DNA of 64,000 bases from NCBI GenBank assembly GCA_963812415.1, contig CAWEVH010000023.1:1-64000 (forward strand), read 5' to 3'. The DNA is from JACVRW01 sp963812415 (lineage in GTDB: Bacteria > Actinomycetota > Thermoleophilia > Solirubrobacterales > Thermoleophilaceae). Below, piece after piece: positions 20,407-27,646 of the stretch. The translations under genes were made by a program, and so were the position numbers. The notes under the pieces are model-generated. The model worked only from the letters and a program-made list of their open reading frames with translations, was not told the DNA's origin and made no database searches. Within the stretch, counting starts at the first letter, position 1. Each line of letters opens with the position of its first letter.

Positions 20407-21293
20407 GACGGCGAAGTATCCCCGCTGGCGGGCGCCCGCCGCGAGCGTGCGGTCAGCGCCACGCCCGCGAGCGCCACAGCTCCGCCCGCCAGCGTGCTGG
20501 CCGCCGGCAGCTCCCCGAGCAGGAGCCAGGCCACCAGCGCCGCGACGGGCGGCACCGCGTAGAGCGAGGCGGCGGCGAGCGACACGTCGATGCGCGCGCA
20601 GGCGTGCGCCCAGGTGAAGAAGCCGAGCGCAGAGGCGCCGAAGGCGAGGAACGCCAGCGCCGCGAGCGCTCCGGCGCCGACGCCGACCGGCAGGCCGGTG
20701 TCCCCCGCCGCGGCCGCCGGCGGCAGCGCGAGCAGCGCGCCGAGCGCCATCGCCCACGCCGTCAGCTCGAGCGGCTCGGCGCCGCGCGAGAGCAGCGCCT
20801 TCTGGGAGACGAAGAAGACCGCCTGTGCGAGCGCGGCGCCGAGCACGAGCAGGGCGCCTCCCGACAGGGAGACGCCGCCTCCGGAGCCGAGCGCGATCGT
20901 GGCCGCGCCCGCGAAGCCGAGCGCCACCCCGGCCCAGCCGGCGGGCCGGAGCCGCTCGCCGAGCAGGACGACTGCGAGCAACGCGGTGAAGATCGGCGCG
21001 GTGCCCACGAGCAGGCTCGCCGTGGCGGCGTCGACCGTCACCTCGCCGGCGTTCAGCAGCACCTGGTAGAGCGTCATCCCGCTCAGCGCGACCAGCCCGA
21101 GCAGCGGCAGGTCGCGGCGGGCGGGACGCCAGCGACGCCGGCGGGCGAGAGCCACCACGGCGAGCGGCAGCGCGGCAAGCGCGAGCCGCAGAAACGAGAG
21201 GTCCGCCCAGCCGAACGCCGCCACCGCCTCCCGGATCGCCGCGAACGCGGAGGCCCACAGGACGACGGTGGCGGCCAAGGCGAGGACGGGCAT
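20358..21293 (-). CDS. EamA/DMT-family transporter
   Basis: 311 residues with about ten hydrophobic helices in two EamA halves. The first half begins VLALAATVVLWASAFAAIRE and includes GEVTVDAATASLLVGTAPIF and LLGERLRPAGW. The second includes SQKALLSRG, WAHACARIDVSLAA and VAWLLLGELP. The family exports small metabolites such as amino acids across the inner membrane. It is divergent from the LysR gene at 21368 and overlaps the hydrolase gene downstream, so the LysR protein is the likely regulator of both. The last 25 residues are polar and may be an overrun, but no earlier stop is in frame. Confidence 0.85.
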   Translation of the reverse strand: MPVLALAATVVLWASAFAAIREAVAAFGWADLSFLRLALAALPLAVVALARRRRWRPARRDLPLLGLVALSGMTLYQVLLNAGEVTVDAATASLLVGTAPIFTALLAVVLLGERLRPAGWAGVALGFAGAATIALGSGGGVSLSGGALLVLGAALAQAVFFVSQKALLSRGAEPLELTAWAMALGALLALPPAAAAGDTGLPVGVGAGALAALAFLAFGASALGFFTWAHACARIDVSLAAASLYAVPPVAALVAWLLLGELPAASTLAGGAVALAGVALTARSRRAPASGDTSPSWKAGSRTSPVSSTAT

Positions 21294-21323
21294 CCGGGGA
21301 GGCTCGCATCCTCGGGGCGAAAG

Positions 21324-21360
21324 CTCAATTTACGATTTCTCGTGCTTGGCGTAAGCTGAG
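21324..21360. promoter_or_regulatory. Probable LysR operator
   Basis: An interrupted dyad, CTCAATTTACG - 15 bp - CGTAAGCTGAG, matches at 9 of 11 positions per arm. It fills the 74-bp space between the divergent EamA and LysR starts and is AT-richer than the surroundings. Size and placement fit a LysR-type regulatory site controlling both directions. Confidence 0.55.
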
Positions 21361-21367
21361 ACACCGT

Positions 21368-22264
21368 ATGCTCGACGTCCGCCGGCTGCGAATGCTGCGC
21401 GAGGTCGCCGCCCGGGGCACCATCGCCGCGACCGCCGAGGCCCTCGGCTACACGCCGTCCGCCGTGTCGCAGCACCTGATCGCCCTCGAGCGCGAGACGG
21501 GTGCGTCCCTGCTCGAGCGCGACGGGCGCAGCGTGCGCCTGACCGACGCGGCCGAGCGGCTCGTGAGCCGCACAGAGGCGGTGCTGGCCCAGCTCGAGGC
21601 CGCCGAGGCGGAGCTGGCCCCCGCCGGCGACGTGCGCGGGACCGTCACGCTCGCCTGCTTCCCGACGGCGGCCGCCACGCTTGCCCCGATCGCGATGGCC
21701 GCCTTCGCCGCCGCCCACCCGGACGCCGAGGTGGTGATGAGCGAGCTCGAGCCCGAGCAGGCGTTGCCCGCCCTCAAGCTCGGCGAGGCCGACGTCGCGG
21801 TCGTGCACGAGTACGACTTCAGCCCGCGCGGCAGCGACCCGGGCGTGGAGCTGCGGCCGCTCCTCGAGGACGACATCCTCGTCGCCGTGCCCGACGGACA
21901 TCCGGCGGCCGGGGCGAGCGTGGACCTCGCGGCGCTCGCCGACGAGCGCTGGGTGGCCGGCTACCTCGACACCGCCTGCCATCGAGTGGTGGTCACCGCG
22001 TGCCGCGCGGCCGGCTACGAGCCGCGGATCGGGGCCCGCAGCAACGACTTCCGCGTGGTGCTCGCGCTGGTCTCCGCGGGTCAGGGCGTTGCGCTCGTGC
22101 CGCGCCTGGCGCTCGAGGCCGCCCCGGCCGGGGTCGCGCTGGCGCCCGCATCCGGAAGGCCGCTGCGGCGGCGCGTCCTCGCGGCCGCGCGGGCCGGTGG
22201 CGCGGGCCACCCGGCGGTCAGCGCGCTGATCCGCGAGCTCGAAGCGGCGTCCGCCGGGCTGTAG
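21368..22264 (+). CDS. LysR-family transcriptional regulator
   Basis: 298 residues. The N-terminal winged HTH reads MLDVRRLRMLREVAARGTIA and TAEALGYTPSAVSQHLIALE, followed by GRSVRLTDAAERLV. The C-terminal effector domain includes GTVTLACFPTAAATLAPIAM, LGEADVAVVHEY and GQGVALVPRLALE. Such proteins usually activate or repress a divergent gene in response to a small metabolite. Here the divergent target is the EamA exporter and, by overlap, the alpha/beta hydrolase. The ATG lies seven bases after the dyad. Confidence 0.9.
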   Translation: MLDVRRLRMLREVAARGTIAATAEALGYTPSAVSQHLIALERETGASLLERDGRSVRLTDAAERLVSRTEAVLAQLEAAEAELAPAGDVRGTVTLACFPTAAATLAPIAMAAFAAAHPDAEVVMSELEPEQALPALKLGEADVAVVHEYDFSPRGSDPGVELRPLLEDDILVAVPDGHPAAGASVDLAALADERWVAGYLDTACHRVVVTACRAAGYEPRIGARSNDFRVVLALVSAGQGVALVPRLALEAAPAGVALAPASGRPLRRRVLAAARAGGAGHPAVSALIRELEAASAGL

Positions 22265-22266
22265 GA

Positions 22267-22291
22267 CCCGCCGGCCGCTCGGTCCGGCGGG
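22267..22291. terminator. Hairpin between convergent lysR and helicase genes
   Basis: An 8-bp perfect stem, CCCGCCGG with CCGGCGGG, and a 9-base loop. It lies just after the LysR stop and before the helicase stop. It probably terminates both transcripts; no T-run is present. Confidence 0.6.
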
Positions 22292-22297
22292 AGCCGG

Positions 22298-23506
22298 TCA
22301 GCGTGCGCGCGTGCGGCCGCGCCGGCGGTGCGAGCTGCGCCGCCCGGGTCGCGGCGCGCGCGGACCGGAGTGGCCGCGGCCGCCGGCTACGCTCAGGCCG
22401 CTCTCCTCGAACTGGGCGTGCAGCCGCAGCTCGGAGGCGATGCGGTGCAGGTCGCCTGCCTGGTCGGCCATCACGAAGGTGACCCCCAGTCCGTGCCGCC
22501 CGGCTCGGCCGGTGCGGCCGACCCGGTGAATGTAGGTGTCGCGATCCTCGGGGGCGTCGAAGTTCACGACCTGGGTGATGCCCTCGACGTCGATGCCGCG
22601 CGCGGCCACATCGGTTGCCACCAGCGCGCTCACGTCGCCGCGGTCGAAACGGCGCAGCGCGCGCTCGCGCTGGGATTGCGACTTGTCGCCGTGCATGGCC
22701 GCCGCCTCCACGCCGCGCCGCGCGAGCCGCTTGACCAGCCGGTCGGCGCCCCGCTTGGTGCGGACGAACACGAGCGTCCGCGTGGCGCGCTCGCCGGCGA
22801 GCGCCTGCACGAGCGAGTCGAGCTTGTCCTCGTGCGCGACCGCCAGGAAACGGTGCTCGACGCGCCCGCGCTCTCGCTCCGGCTTCCGCTGCTCGTGTCG
22901 GCGCGGCGCGTGTGTGTAGTCCTCGGCCAGCCGGCCGGCCTCGCCGCCGAGCGTGGCGGACAGGAAGAGCGTTTGGCGCTCGGGCGGCGTCTGGCGGACG
23001 ATCCGGTCGACGACCGGGCGGAAGCCCATGTCGAGCATGCGGTCCGCCTCGTCGAGCACGAGCACCCGCACGCGGTCGAGCCGCACGGCGCCGCGAGCGA
23101 TCAGGTCCTCGAGGCGGCCCGGTGTGGCCACGACGACGTGGGCGCGGCGGGCGAGCTTCGCCTGGCGCTCGATCCCGACGCCTCCGTACACCGAGGCCAC
23201 CGACAGCGCGCGGGCGCTCAGGACCTCGCGCAGCGCCTCGACGATCTGAGCAGCCAGCTCGCGGGTCGGCACGAGCACGAGAGCGGCGCAGCGCGGGTCG
23301 TCCGCCTCGAGCCGGTCGGCGATCGCCACCCCGAAGGCGAGCGTCTTGCCGGAGCCCGTGGGGGACTCGACCAGCACGTCGTGGCCGTCGAGGGCGTCGG
23401 GAATCACCGCCTCCTGGACGGGAAAGGGCCGGTCGATGCCGCGCCCGGCGAGGGCGCGCACCACCGTCTTCGACACGCCGAGATCGGCGAAGGATTGCTT
23501 GGACAT
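22298..23506 (-). CDS. DEAD-box ATP-dependent RNA helicase
   Basis: 402 residues from ATG 23506, preceded by TAGGAGCAACG. All core motifs are visible: SFADLGVS and a Q-motif region (FPVQEAVIP), motif I SPTGSGKT, Ia PTRELA, Ib TPGR, II DEAD, III SAT, then the C-terminal domain with TLVFVRTKRGAD, ATDVAARGIDV and HRVGRTGR. The tail is short and Arg/Gly-rich (RRRGRTR), which would add RNA affinity. This RhlE/CshA-like size suggests RNA remodelling in ribosome assembly or mRNA decay. The frame is open 96 bases further upstream, but that part lacks protein character. Confidence 0.92.
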   Translation of the reverse strand: MSKQSFADLGVSKTVVRALAGRGIDRPFPVQEAVIPDALDGHDVLVESPTGSGKTLAFGVAIADRLEADDPRCAALVLVPTRELAAQIVEALREVLSARALSVASVYGGVGIERQAKLARRAHVVVATPGRLEDLIARGAVRLDRVRVLVLDEADRMLDMGFRPVVDRIVRQTPPERQTLFLSATLGGEAGRLAEDYTHAPRRHEQRKPERERGRVEHRFLAVAHEDKLDSLVQALAGERATRTLVFVRTKRGADRLVKRLARRGVEAAAMHGDKSQSQRERALRRFDRGDVSALVATDVAARGIDVEGITQVVNFDAPEDRDTYIHRVGRTGRAGRHGLGVTFVMADQAGDLHRIASELRLHAQFEESGLSVAGGRGHSGPRAPRPGRRSSHRRRGRTRAR

Positions 23507-23675
23507 CGTTGCTCCTAACGGCGGCCCGAAGTGGGCCGCGAACGGTCTGGGAGATTCAGCTGGCCCAGACCGCGCGTGCGTTCGGAGACGAGAACCTCGC
23601 AAGCAGCGGCGCTGCCTGCACGGGCGGACGCTAGCAGGCGCGCGACATCTGGCCGCCGCGGCCCGCTAGTGTCGG

Positions 23676-23695
23676 CCTACCCCCCAGCGGGTAGG
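23676..23695. promoter_or_regulatory. Hairpin or operator before the desaturase gene
   Basis: CCTACCC - 6 bases - GGGTAGG forms a perfect 7-bp inverted repeat that ends 19 bp before the TTG start at 23715. It may be an operator for a lipid-responsive repressor or a leader hairpin. No other evidence supports a role. Confidence 0.35.
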
Positions 23696-23714
23696 ACGAG
23701 GCAAGGAGGCGCCT

Positions 23715-24678
23715 TTGAGTACGACCGCCACCGAAGAGCAGGCGATCGCACCAACGGCCGACGACATCGAGCCGGTCAAGAACGAAACGGCGGACCGCAT
23801 CGCCACGGGCACGATCACCGTGCTCCCGTTCATCGCACTCGGGATCGTCGGCTGGCAGCTCTGGAACGACCTGCTCCACTGGAGCGATGTCGCCGTGTTC
23901 TTGATCATGTACGCGCTCACCGCGGGGGGCGTCACGGTCGGCTTCCATCGCTACCTGACTCACCGCAGCTTCAAGACGAGCCGGCCGGTGCGAGCCGTCC
24001 TGGCGGTGCTGCGGCTCGGCCGCCATCGAGGGTCCCGTGATCTCCTGGGTCGCCGACCACCGCAAGCACCACGCCTTCTCCGACAAGGAGGGCGACCCGC
24101 ACAGCCCGCACGTCGGCCACGAGGGCGGCTGGAAGGGGGCGCTCACCGGGCTCGTGCACGCGCACGTGGGATGGCTGTTCATCCACACGCAGCGCGGCGC
24201 GCGGGCGCCGTTACGCGCCCGACCTCCTGAAGCGATCCCGTCGTGAGCTTCGTGGACCGCACCTTCCTCGTCTGGGTCCTCGGCGGGCTGGCGGCGGCGT
24301 TCGCCCTCGGCTACGCCATCGGCGGCACGCTCACGGCGGCGCTCACCGGGCTGCTCTGGGGCGGCGGGGTGCGCATGCTCGTGGTGCACCACGTGACCTA
24401 CAGCATCAACTCGCTCTGCCACTTCTTCGGCCGCCAGCCGCTTCGAGACCGACGACGAGTCGCGCAACCTGCTCTGGCTCGTGCCGCTCTCGTTCGGCGA
24501 GTCGTGGCACAACAACCACCACGCCTTCCCGACCTCGGCCTCGCACGGCATGAGCCGCTGGCCGGTCGACCCGTCCTGGCTCGTGATCCGCGCGATGGAG
24601 GCGCTCGGGCTCGCCTGGGACGTCGTGCGCGTGGACCCCGAGCGCATGGCGCGCAAGGCCCTGGCGGACGCGAGCTAG
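23715..24678 (+). CDS. Membrane acyl-CoA/acyl-lipid delta-9 desaturase, three frameshifts
   Basis: About 320 residues from TTG 23715, five bases after AAGGAGG. The three histidine boxes that hold the di-iron centre are intact: HRYLTH, HRKHH and HNNHH. Hydrophobic pairs lie between them. Breaks near 24015, 24215 and 24445 must be joined. The first restores LGSAAIEGPVISWVADHRKH, the second RRYAPDLLKDPVVSFVDRTF and the third FGRQPFETDDESRN. The enzyme introduces a cis double bond in acyl chains at the membrane and would supply substrates for the cyclopropane synthase at 15362, although the two genes are not linked in an operon. Confidence 0.88.
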
Positions 24679-24684
24679 CGCGCG

Positions 24685-25563
24685 CTACTTCGGCCGCCGG
24701 GCGAACCTGGCCGGCTCGGGCTGCTCGGCCGGCTCCGGCGGCGTCTCGGCGGGCGGGCCGGCCTCGAGGCGGCGCTGCTCGTCCGCCTTGTCCTCGCCCT
24801 GCCCGCTCTCGCCGAGGTCGAGGAACGGCCGGATCATGTCGAGCGGGAGCGGGAAGACGATCGTCGAGCCCTGGTTCCCGCTGATGTCGGTGAGCGCCTG
24901 GAGGTAGCGCAGCTGGATCGTGACGGGGTTCGGGCTGATCACGTCCGCGGCCTCGGCGAGCTTCGCGGCGGCCTGCGACTCGCCCTCGGCGTTGATCACC
25001 TTCGCCCGCCGCGTACGCTCGGCCTCGGCCTGGCGCGCGATCGCCGACTGCATCCGGTCCGGGATCTCGACGTCCTTGATCTCGACGACCGACACCTTGA
25101 TGCCCCAGGGCTCGGTGTGCTCGTCGATGATCTGCTGGAGGCTCTCGTTGAGGCGCTCGCGCTCGGACAGGAGCGAATCGAGCTCGGCCTTGCCGAGGAT
25201 CGAGCGCAGCGTCGTCTGCGCGATCTGGAGGGTCGCGTTCACGTGGTTCTCGACCTCGACCACCGACTTGGTCGGGTCGATCACGCGGAAGTACACGACC
25301 GCGGCGACCTTCACCGGCACGTTGTCGCGCGTGATCACCTCCTGATGCGGGATCCGCAGCGTGACCGTGCGCAGGCTCACGCGCACCATGCGGTCGACCG
25401 CCGGGATCAGCATCACGAGGCCGGGGCCCTTCTGGTCGATGATGCGACCGAGCCGGAACACGACCGCCCGCTCGTACTCGCGCAGGACGCGCACCGACGA
25501 CGCCAGGAGCGCCGCGGCGGTGACCGCCACCACGAGCAGGACGATCAGCGCAACCTCGATCAC
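24685..25563 (-). CDS. SPFH-domain protein, slipin (bacterial stomatin)
   Basis: 292 residues. An N-terminal membrane hairpin/helix (VALIVLLVVAVTAAALLA) is followed by the SPFH domain: VLREYERAVVFRLGR, GPGLVMLIPAVDRMVRVSLR, VITRDNVPVKVAAVVYFRV and a coiled-coil-like AIARQAEAERTRRAKVINAE. The tail is acidic/Pro-rich. Two GTG starts are possible, 25578 and 25563. I prefer 25563: it has GGGAG eight bases upstream and overlaps the NfeD stop by 4 bp (GTGA). Slipins organise membrane microdomains and are usually paired with NfeD, as here. Confidence 0.9.
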   Translation of the reverse strand: MIEVALIVLLVVAVTAAALLASSVRVLREYERAVVFRLGRIIDQKGPGLVMLIPAVDRMVRVSLRTVTLRIPHQEVITRDNVPVKVAAVVYFRVIDPTKSVVEVENHVNATLQIAQTTLRSILGKAELDSLLSERERLNESLQQIIDEHTEPWGIKVSVVEIKDVEIPDRMQSAIARQAEAERTRRAKVINAEGESQAAAKLAEAADVISPNPVTIQLRYLQALTDISGNQGSTIVFPLPLDMIRPFLDLGESGQGEDKADEQRRLEAGPPAETPPEPAEQPEPARFARRPK

Positions 25564-26036
25564 CAGGCCTGCTCCCACTCCTCGGCGCGGCGGACCCCGA
25601 GGGTCAGGCCGCTCACCCGCTCGACCACCACCGCGTCACCCGCGCCGAGCTCGCCCTCGCCCTCGTCGTCGTCCGGCCAGCTGCGGCGGGCGCGCCAGAG
25701 GGCGCCGTCGACGAGCACCTGGCCGGCGCCGTCGGCCCAGCTGCGCACCACCCCGGTCCGCCCCGAAAGCGCCTCTGGCCCCGACGACGCGCGCAGCTGG
25801 CGCGTCGCGAGCGCCTTGCGCGTGGCCAGCGCCAGCCAGAGCGTCGTGACCGCGCCGGCCGCGAGGATCGCCGCGATCACGAGGCCGAGCGAACCACCCG
25901 CGCCCGCGATCGCCAGCGCCGCGCCGCCCGCCAGCATCACGCCTCCGGTCGCTCCGAGAATTCCTGCGGGCACGTGTGCTTCGGCCACCAGGAGGGCGGC
26001 CCCGACAAGCACGAACAGGGCGCCAATCTCGACCAT
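25560..26036 (-). CDS. NfeD-family membrane protein
   Basis: 158 residues from ATG 26036. Four short hydrophobic helices occupy the first 95 residues (VEIGALFVLVGAALLVAEAH, GILGATGGVMLAGG and further), and the C-terminal 60 residues form the soluble OB-fold (GRTGVVRSWADGAGQVLVDG, VVERVSGLTLGV). This is the short NfeD form without a ClpP-like protease. The 4-bp overlap with the slipin gene shows an nfeD-slipin operon, a common pair thought to act in membrane microdomain quality control. Confidence 0.88.
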   Translation of the reverse strand: MVEIGALFVLVGAALLVAEAHVPAGILGATGGVMLAGGAALAIAGAGGSLGLVIAAILAAGAVTTLWLALATRKALATRQLRASSGPEALSGRTGVVRSWADGAGQVLVDGALWRARRSWPDDDEGEGELGAGDAVVVERVSGLTLGVRRAEEWEQAW

Positions 26037-26143
26037 CGCTCTGCTGTCAATGGTACGCAATGGCACAAGCCGGCAGGACGATTTGGCGCGTTGCGAGGGG
26101 CTCGCGTAGTGCCGAGGCCGCCGGCGCGCCAGGTTTCCGCGGA

Positions 26144-26449
26144 TCAGAGCGCGCGCAGCCCGGCGGTCACCGCCGCCGCGACAGCCACGCAGGCGACGAT
26201 GGAGTCCGTTCGCCAGACAACCAGGCCGGCCGCCGCCACGCCCGCGGTCTCGGCGCCGAGCGCCAGCTCGTCGCCGTCCGCCAGCGCGGCCGTGGCCACG
26301 AGGGCGGCGAGCAGCGCGGGCGCAAGCAGCACGATCACGCGCGTGGACCACTCCGGCAGGTCGCGTCCCCCGAGCGCCACCGGCCCCGCGGCCTTGATGG
26401 CGGCGGTCACCACCGCGCAGCCGGCGATCAGGCTCGCGCTCGTGCTCAT
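26144..26449 (-). CDS. azlD: AzlD-family branched-chain amino acid exporter small subunit
   Basis: 101 residues, nearly all hydrophobic in three to four helices (LIAGCAVVTAAIKAAGPVAL, VIVLLAPALLAALVATAAL, IVACVAVAAAVTAGLRAL). It follows AzlC with a 4-bp overlap, which is the canonical azlCD order. AzlD assists AzlC in export of branched-chain amino acids or analogues. The 107 bp after its stop, up to the NfeD start, hold nothing I can identify. Confidence 0.85.
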   Translation of the reverse strand: MSTSASLIAGCAVVTAAIKAAGPVALGGRDLPEWSTRVIVLLAPALLAALVATAALADGDELALGAETAGVAAAGLVVWRTDSIVACVAVAAAVTAGLRAL

Positions 26450-27183
26450 CGCGGCGACTCCGCGCCGGCCTCGCGGCGGAGGTCCTCGTCGCAGCCTTCG
26501 TCGCCGGCACGCCGGCGCAGGCCGACCAGCGCGGCCAGGCTCGCCGCCAGCACCGGCACGCCGGCCGGCGCGAACGGCACGAGCACGAGCGCGATCAGTG
26601 CGCCCAGGGCCGCCACGCCGAGCGCCCGCCCGTCGCGCACCTCCTTGATCAGCAGGCCGAGGAAGAAGGCCGGGTAGATCGCGTCCAGCCCGAGCGTCTC
26701 GGGGTCGCCGAGGCCCTCGCCCCAGATCGCGCCGACGACGGTGCCGAGCGTCCAGGTGACGTACTGGACGGAGCTCGAGCCGAACAGGAGCCAGCGATCG
26801 AAGGTCCCGTCGCCGCGCGAGGCGAGCGCCCAGGAGGCGTCGACCACCGTCTGTCCCTGGAGGGCGCGCTTCAGCGGACCTCCCGGCAGCGACGGCGCGA
26901 GAGCCACGCCCATCGGGAGGAAGCGCGAGTTCATCAGCGCGGCCGCCGCCACGGCCGCGCCCACGGTCCCGCCCTGAGCCACGATCGCGATCGCCGTGAA
27001 CTGCGCCGAGCCGGCGAAGACGATGGCGGACATCACCACGGCCGCGGTGGCGGACAGCCCGGCGCCCTGCGCCACCACCCCGAACGACAGCGCCAGCAGC
27101 CCGCCGGCCATCGCGAACGGCACGCCCTCGCGGACACCCCGCGTGAAGGCGGCCCGGGCGCTCGTGTGCTCGCGGGTGCTCAA
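26446..27183 (-). CDS. azlC: AzlC-family branched-chain amino acid exporter large subunit
   Basis: 245 residues in about eight helices. Family features include RGVREGVPFAMAGGLLALSF, VFAGSAQFTAIAI, a conserved RFLPMGVALAPSL segment and FLGLLIKEVRDGR. The start is a TTG two bases after the stop of the SnoaL-like gene, without a clear ribosome site, so translation may depend on the upstream gene. AzlC and AzlD together form an amino acid exporter in the inner membrane. Confidence 0.87.
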   Translation of the reverse strand: MSTREHTSARAAFTRGVREGVPFAMAGGLLALSFGVVAQGAGLSATAAVVMSAIVFAGSAQFTAIAIVAQGGTVGAAVAAAALMNSRFLPMGVALAPSLPGGPLKRALQGQTVVDASWALASRGDGTFDRWLLFGSSSVQYVTWTLGTVVGAIWGEGLGDPETLGLDAIYPAFFLGLLIKEVRDGRALGVAALGALIALVLVPFAPAGVPVLAASLAALVGLRRRAGDEGCDEDLRREAGAESPR

Positions 27184-27184
27184 A

Positions 27185-27610
27185 TCAGGCGGCGCCCAGC
27201 GCCGCCGCGAGCGCCTGACCCTCGTCCAGGAAGGCGCGCACGCGAACCACCTCGCCGTTCTCCACGCGTGCGACGTGGAAGATGGGGATCTTGCCGATGT
27301 CGACCCGGCTGTCGTGACCGCGTGTCCGCGCGGCCAGCCGGATCAGCAGCTCGTTGCCGTGCACGTCGACGCCGGTCACGTCGATGTCGCCCAGCTCGAT
27401 CACCTCGGCCACCTCGGCGCGCAGGAACGCGACCACCTCGCCGCGCCCGCGGTAGACGCGCTGGCCCGGCCACTCGGGGGCGTTGTGCCACTCCACGTCC
27501 TCGCTCCACATGTTCGCGACCTGGTCGAGATCGCCGGAGTTCCACAGCGCGTAGCCGCTGCGCACGAACGCGATCAGGTCCTCTTCACCCTGCGAGCGAG
27601 TCCCGGGCAT
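27185..27610 (-). CDS. SnoaL-like/NTF2-fold protein
   Basis: 141 residues from ATG 27610. The NTF2 cone fold is indicated by SGYALWNSGDLDQVANMWSE, DVEWHNAPEWPGQRVYRGRG, EVVAFLRAE and the C-terminal IFHVARVENGEVVRVRAFLD. Such proteins are small cyclase, isomerase or binding-fold proteins; no specific activity can be assigned. It is divergent from the large FAD protein at 27647 (37 bp apart) and directly followed by azlC. Confidence 0.75.
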   Translation of the reverse strand: MPGTRSQGEEDLIAFVRSGYALWNSGDLDQVANMWSEDVEWHNAPEWPGQRVYRGRGEVVAFLRAEVAEVIELGDIDVTGVDVHGNELLIRLAARTRGHDSRVDIGKIPIFHVARVENGEVVRVRAFLDEGQALAAALGAA

Positions 27611-27646
27611 CGGTGCCCAGTAGGATCGCACGAGCCGGCGCAGTCC

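Noticed and set aside
16080..24445. Programmed ribosomal frameshifting in CFA synthase and desaturase genes
   Set aside because: No slippery heptamer or downstream pseudoknot is shared, and breaks occur at arbitrary places within conserved domains.
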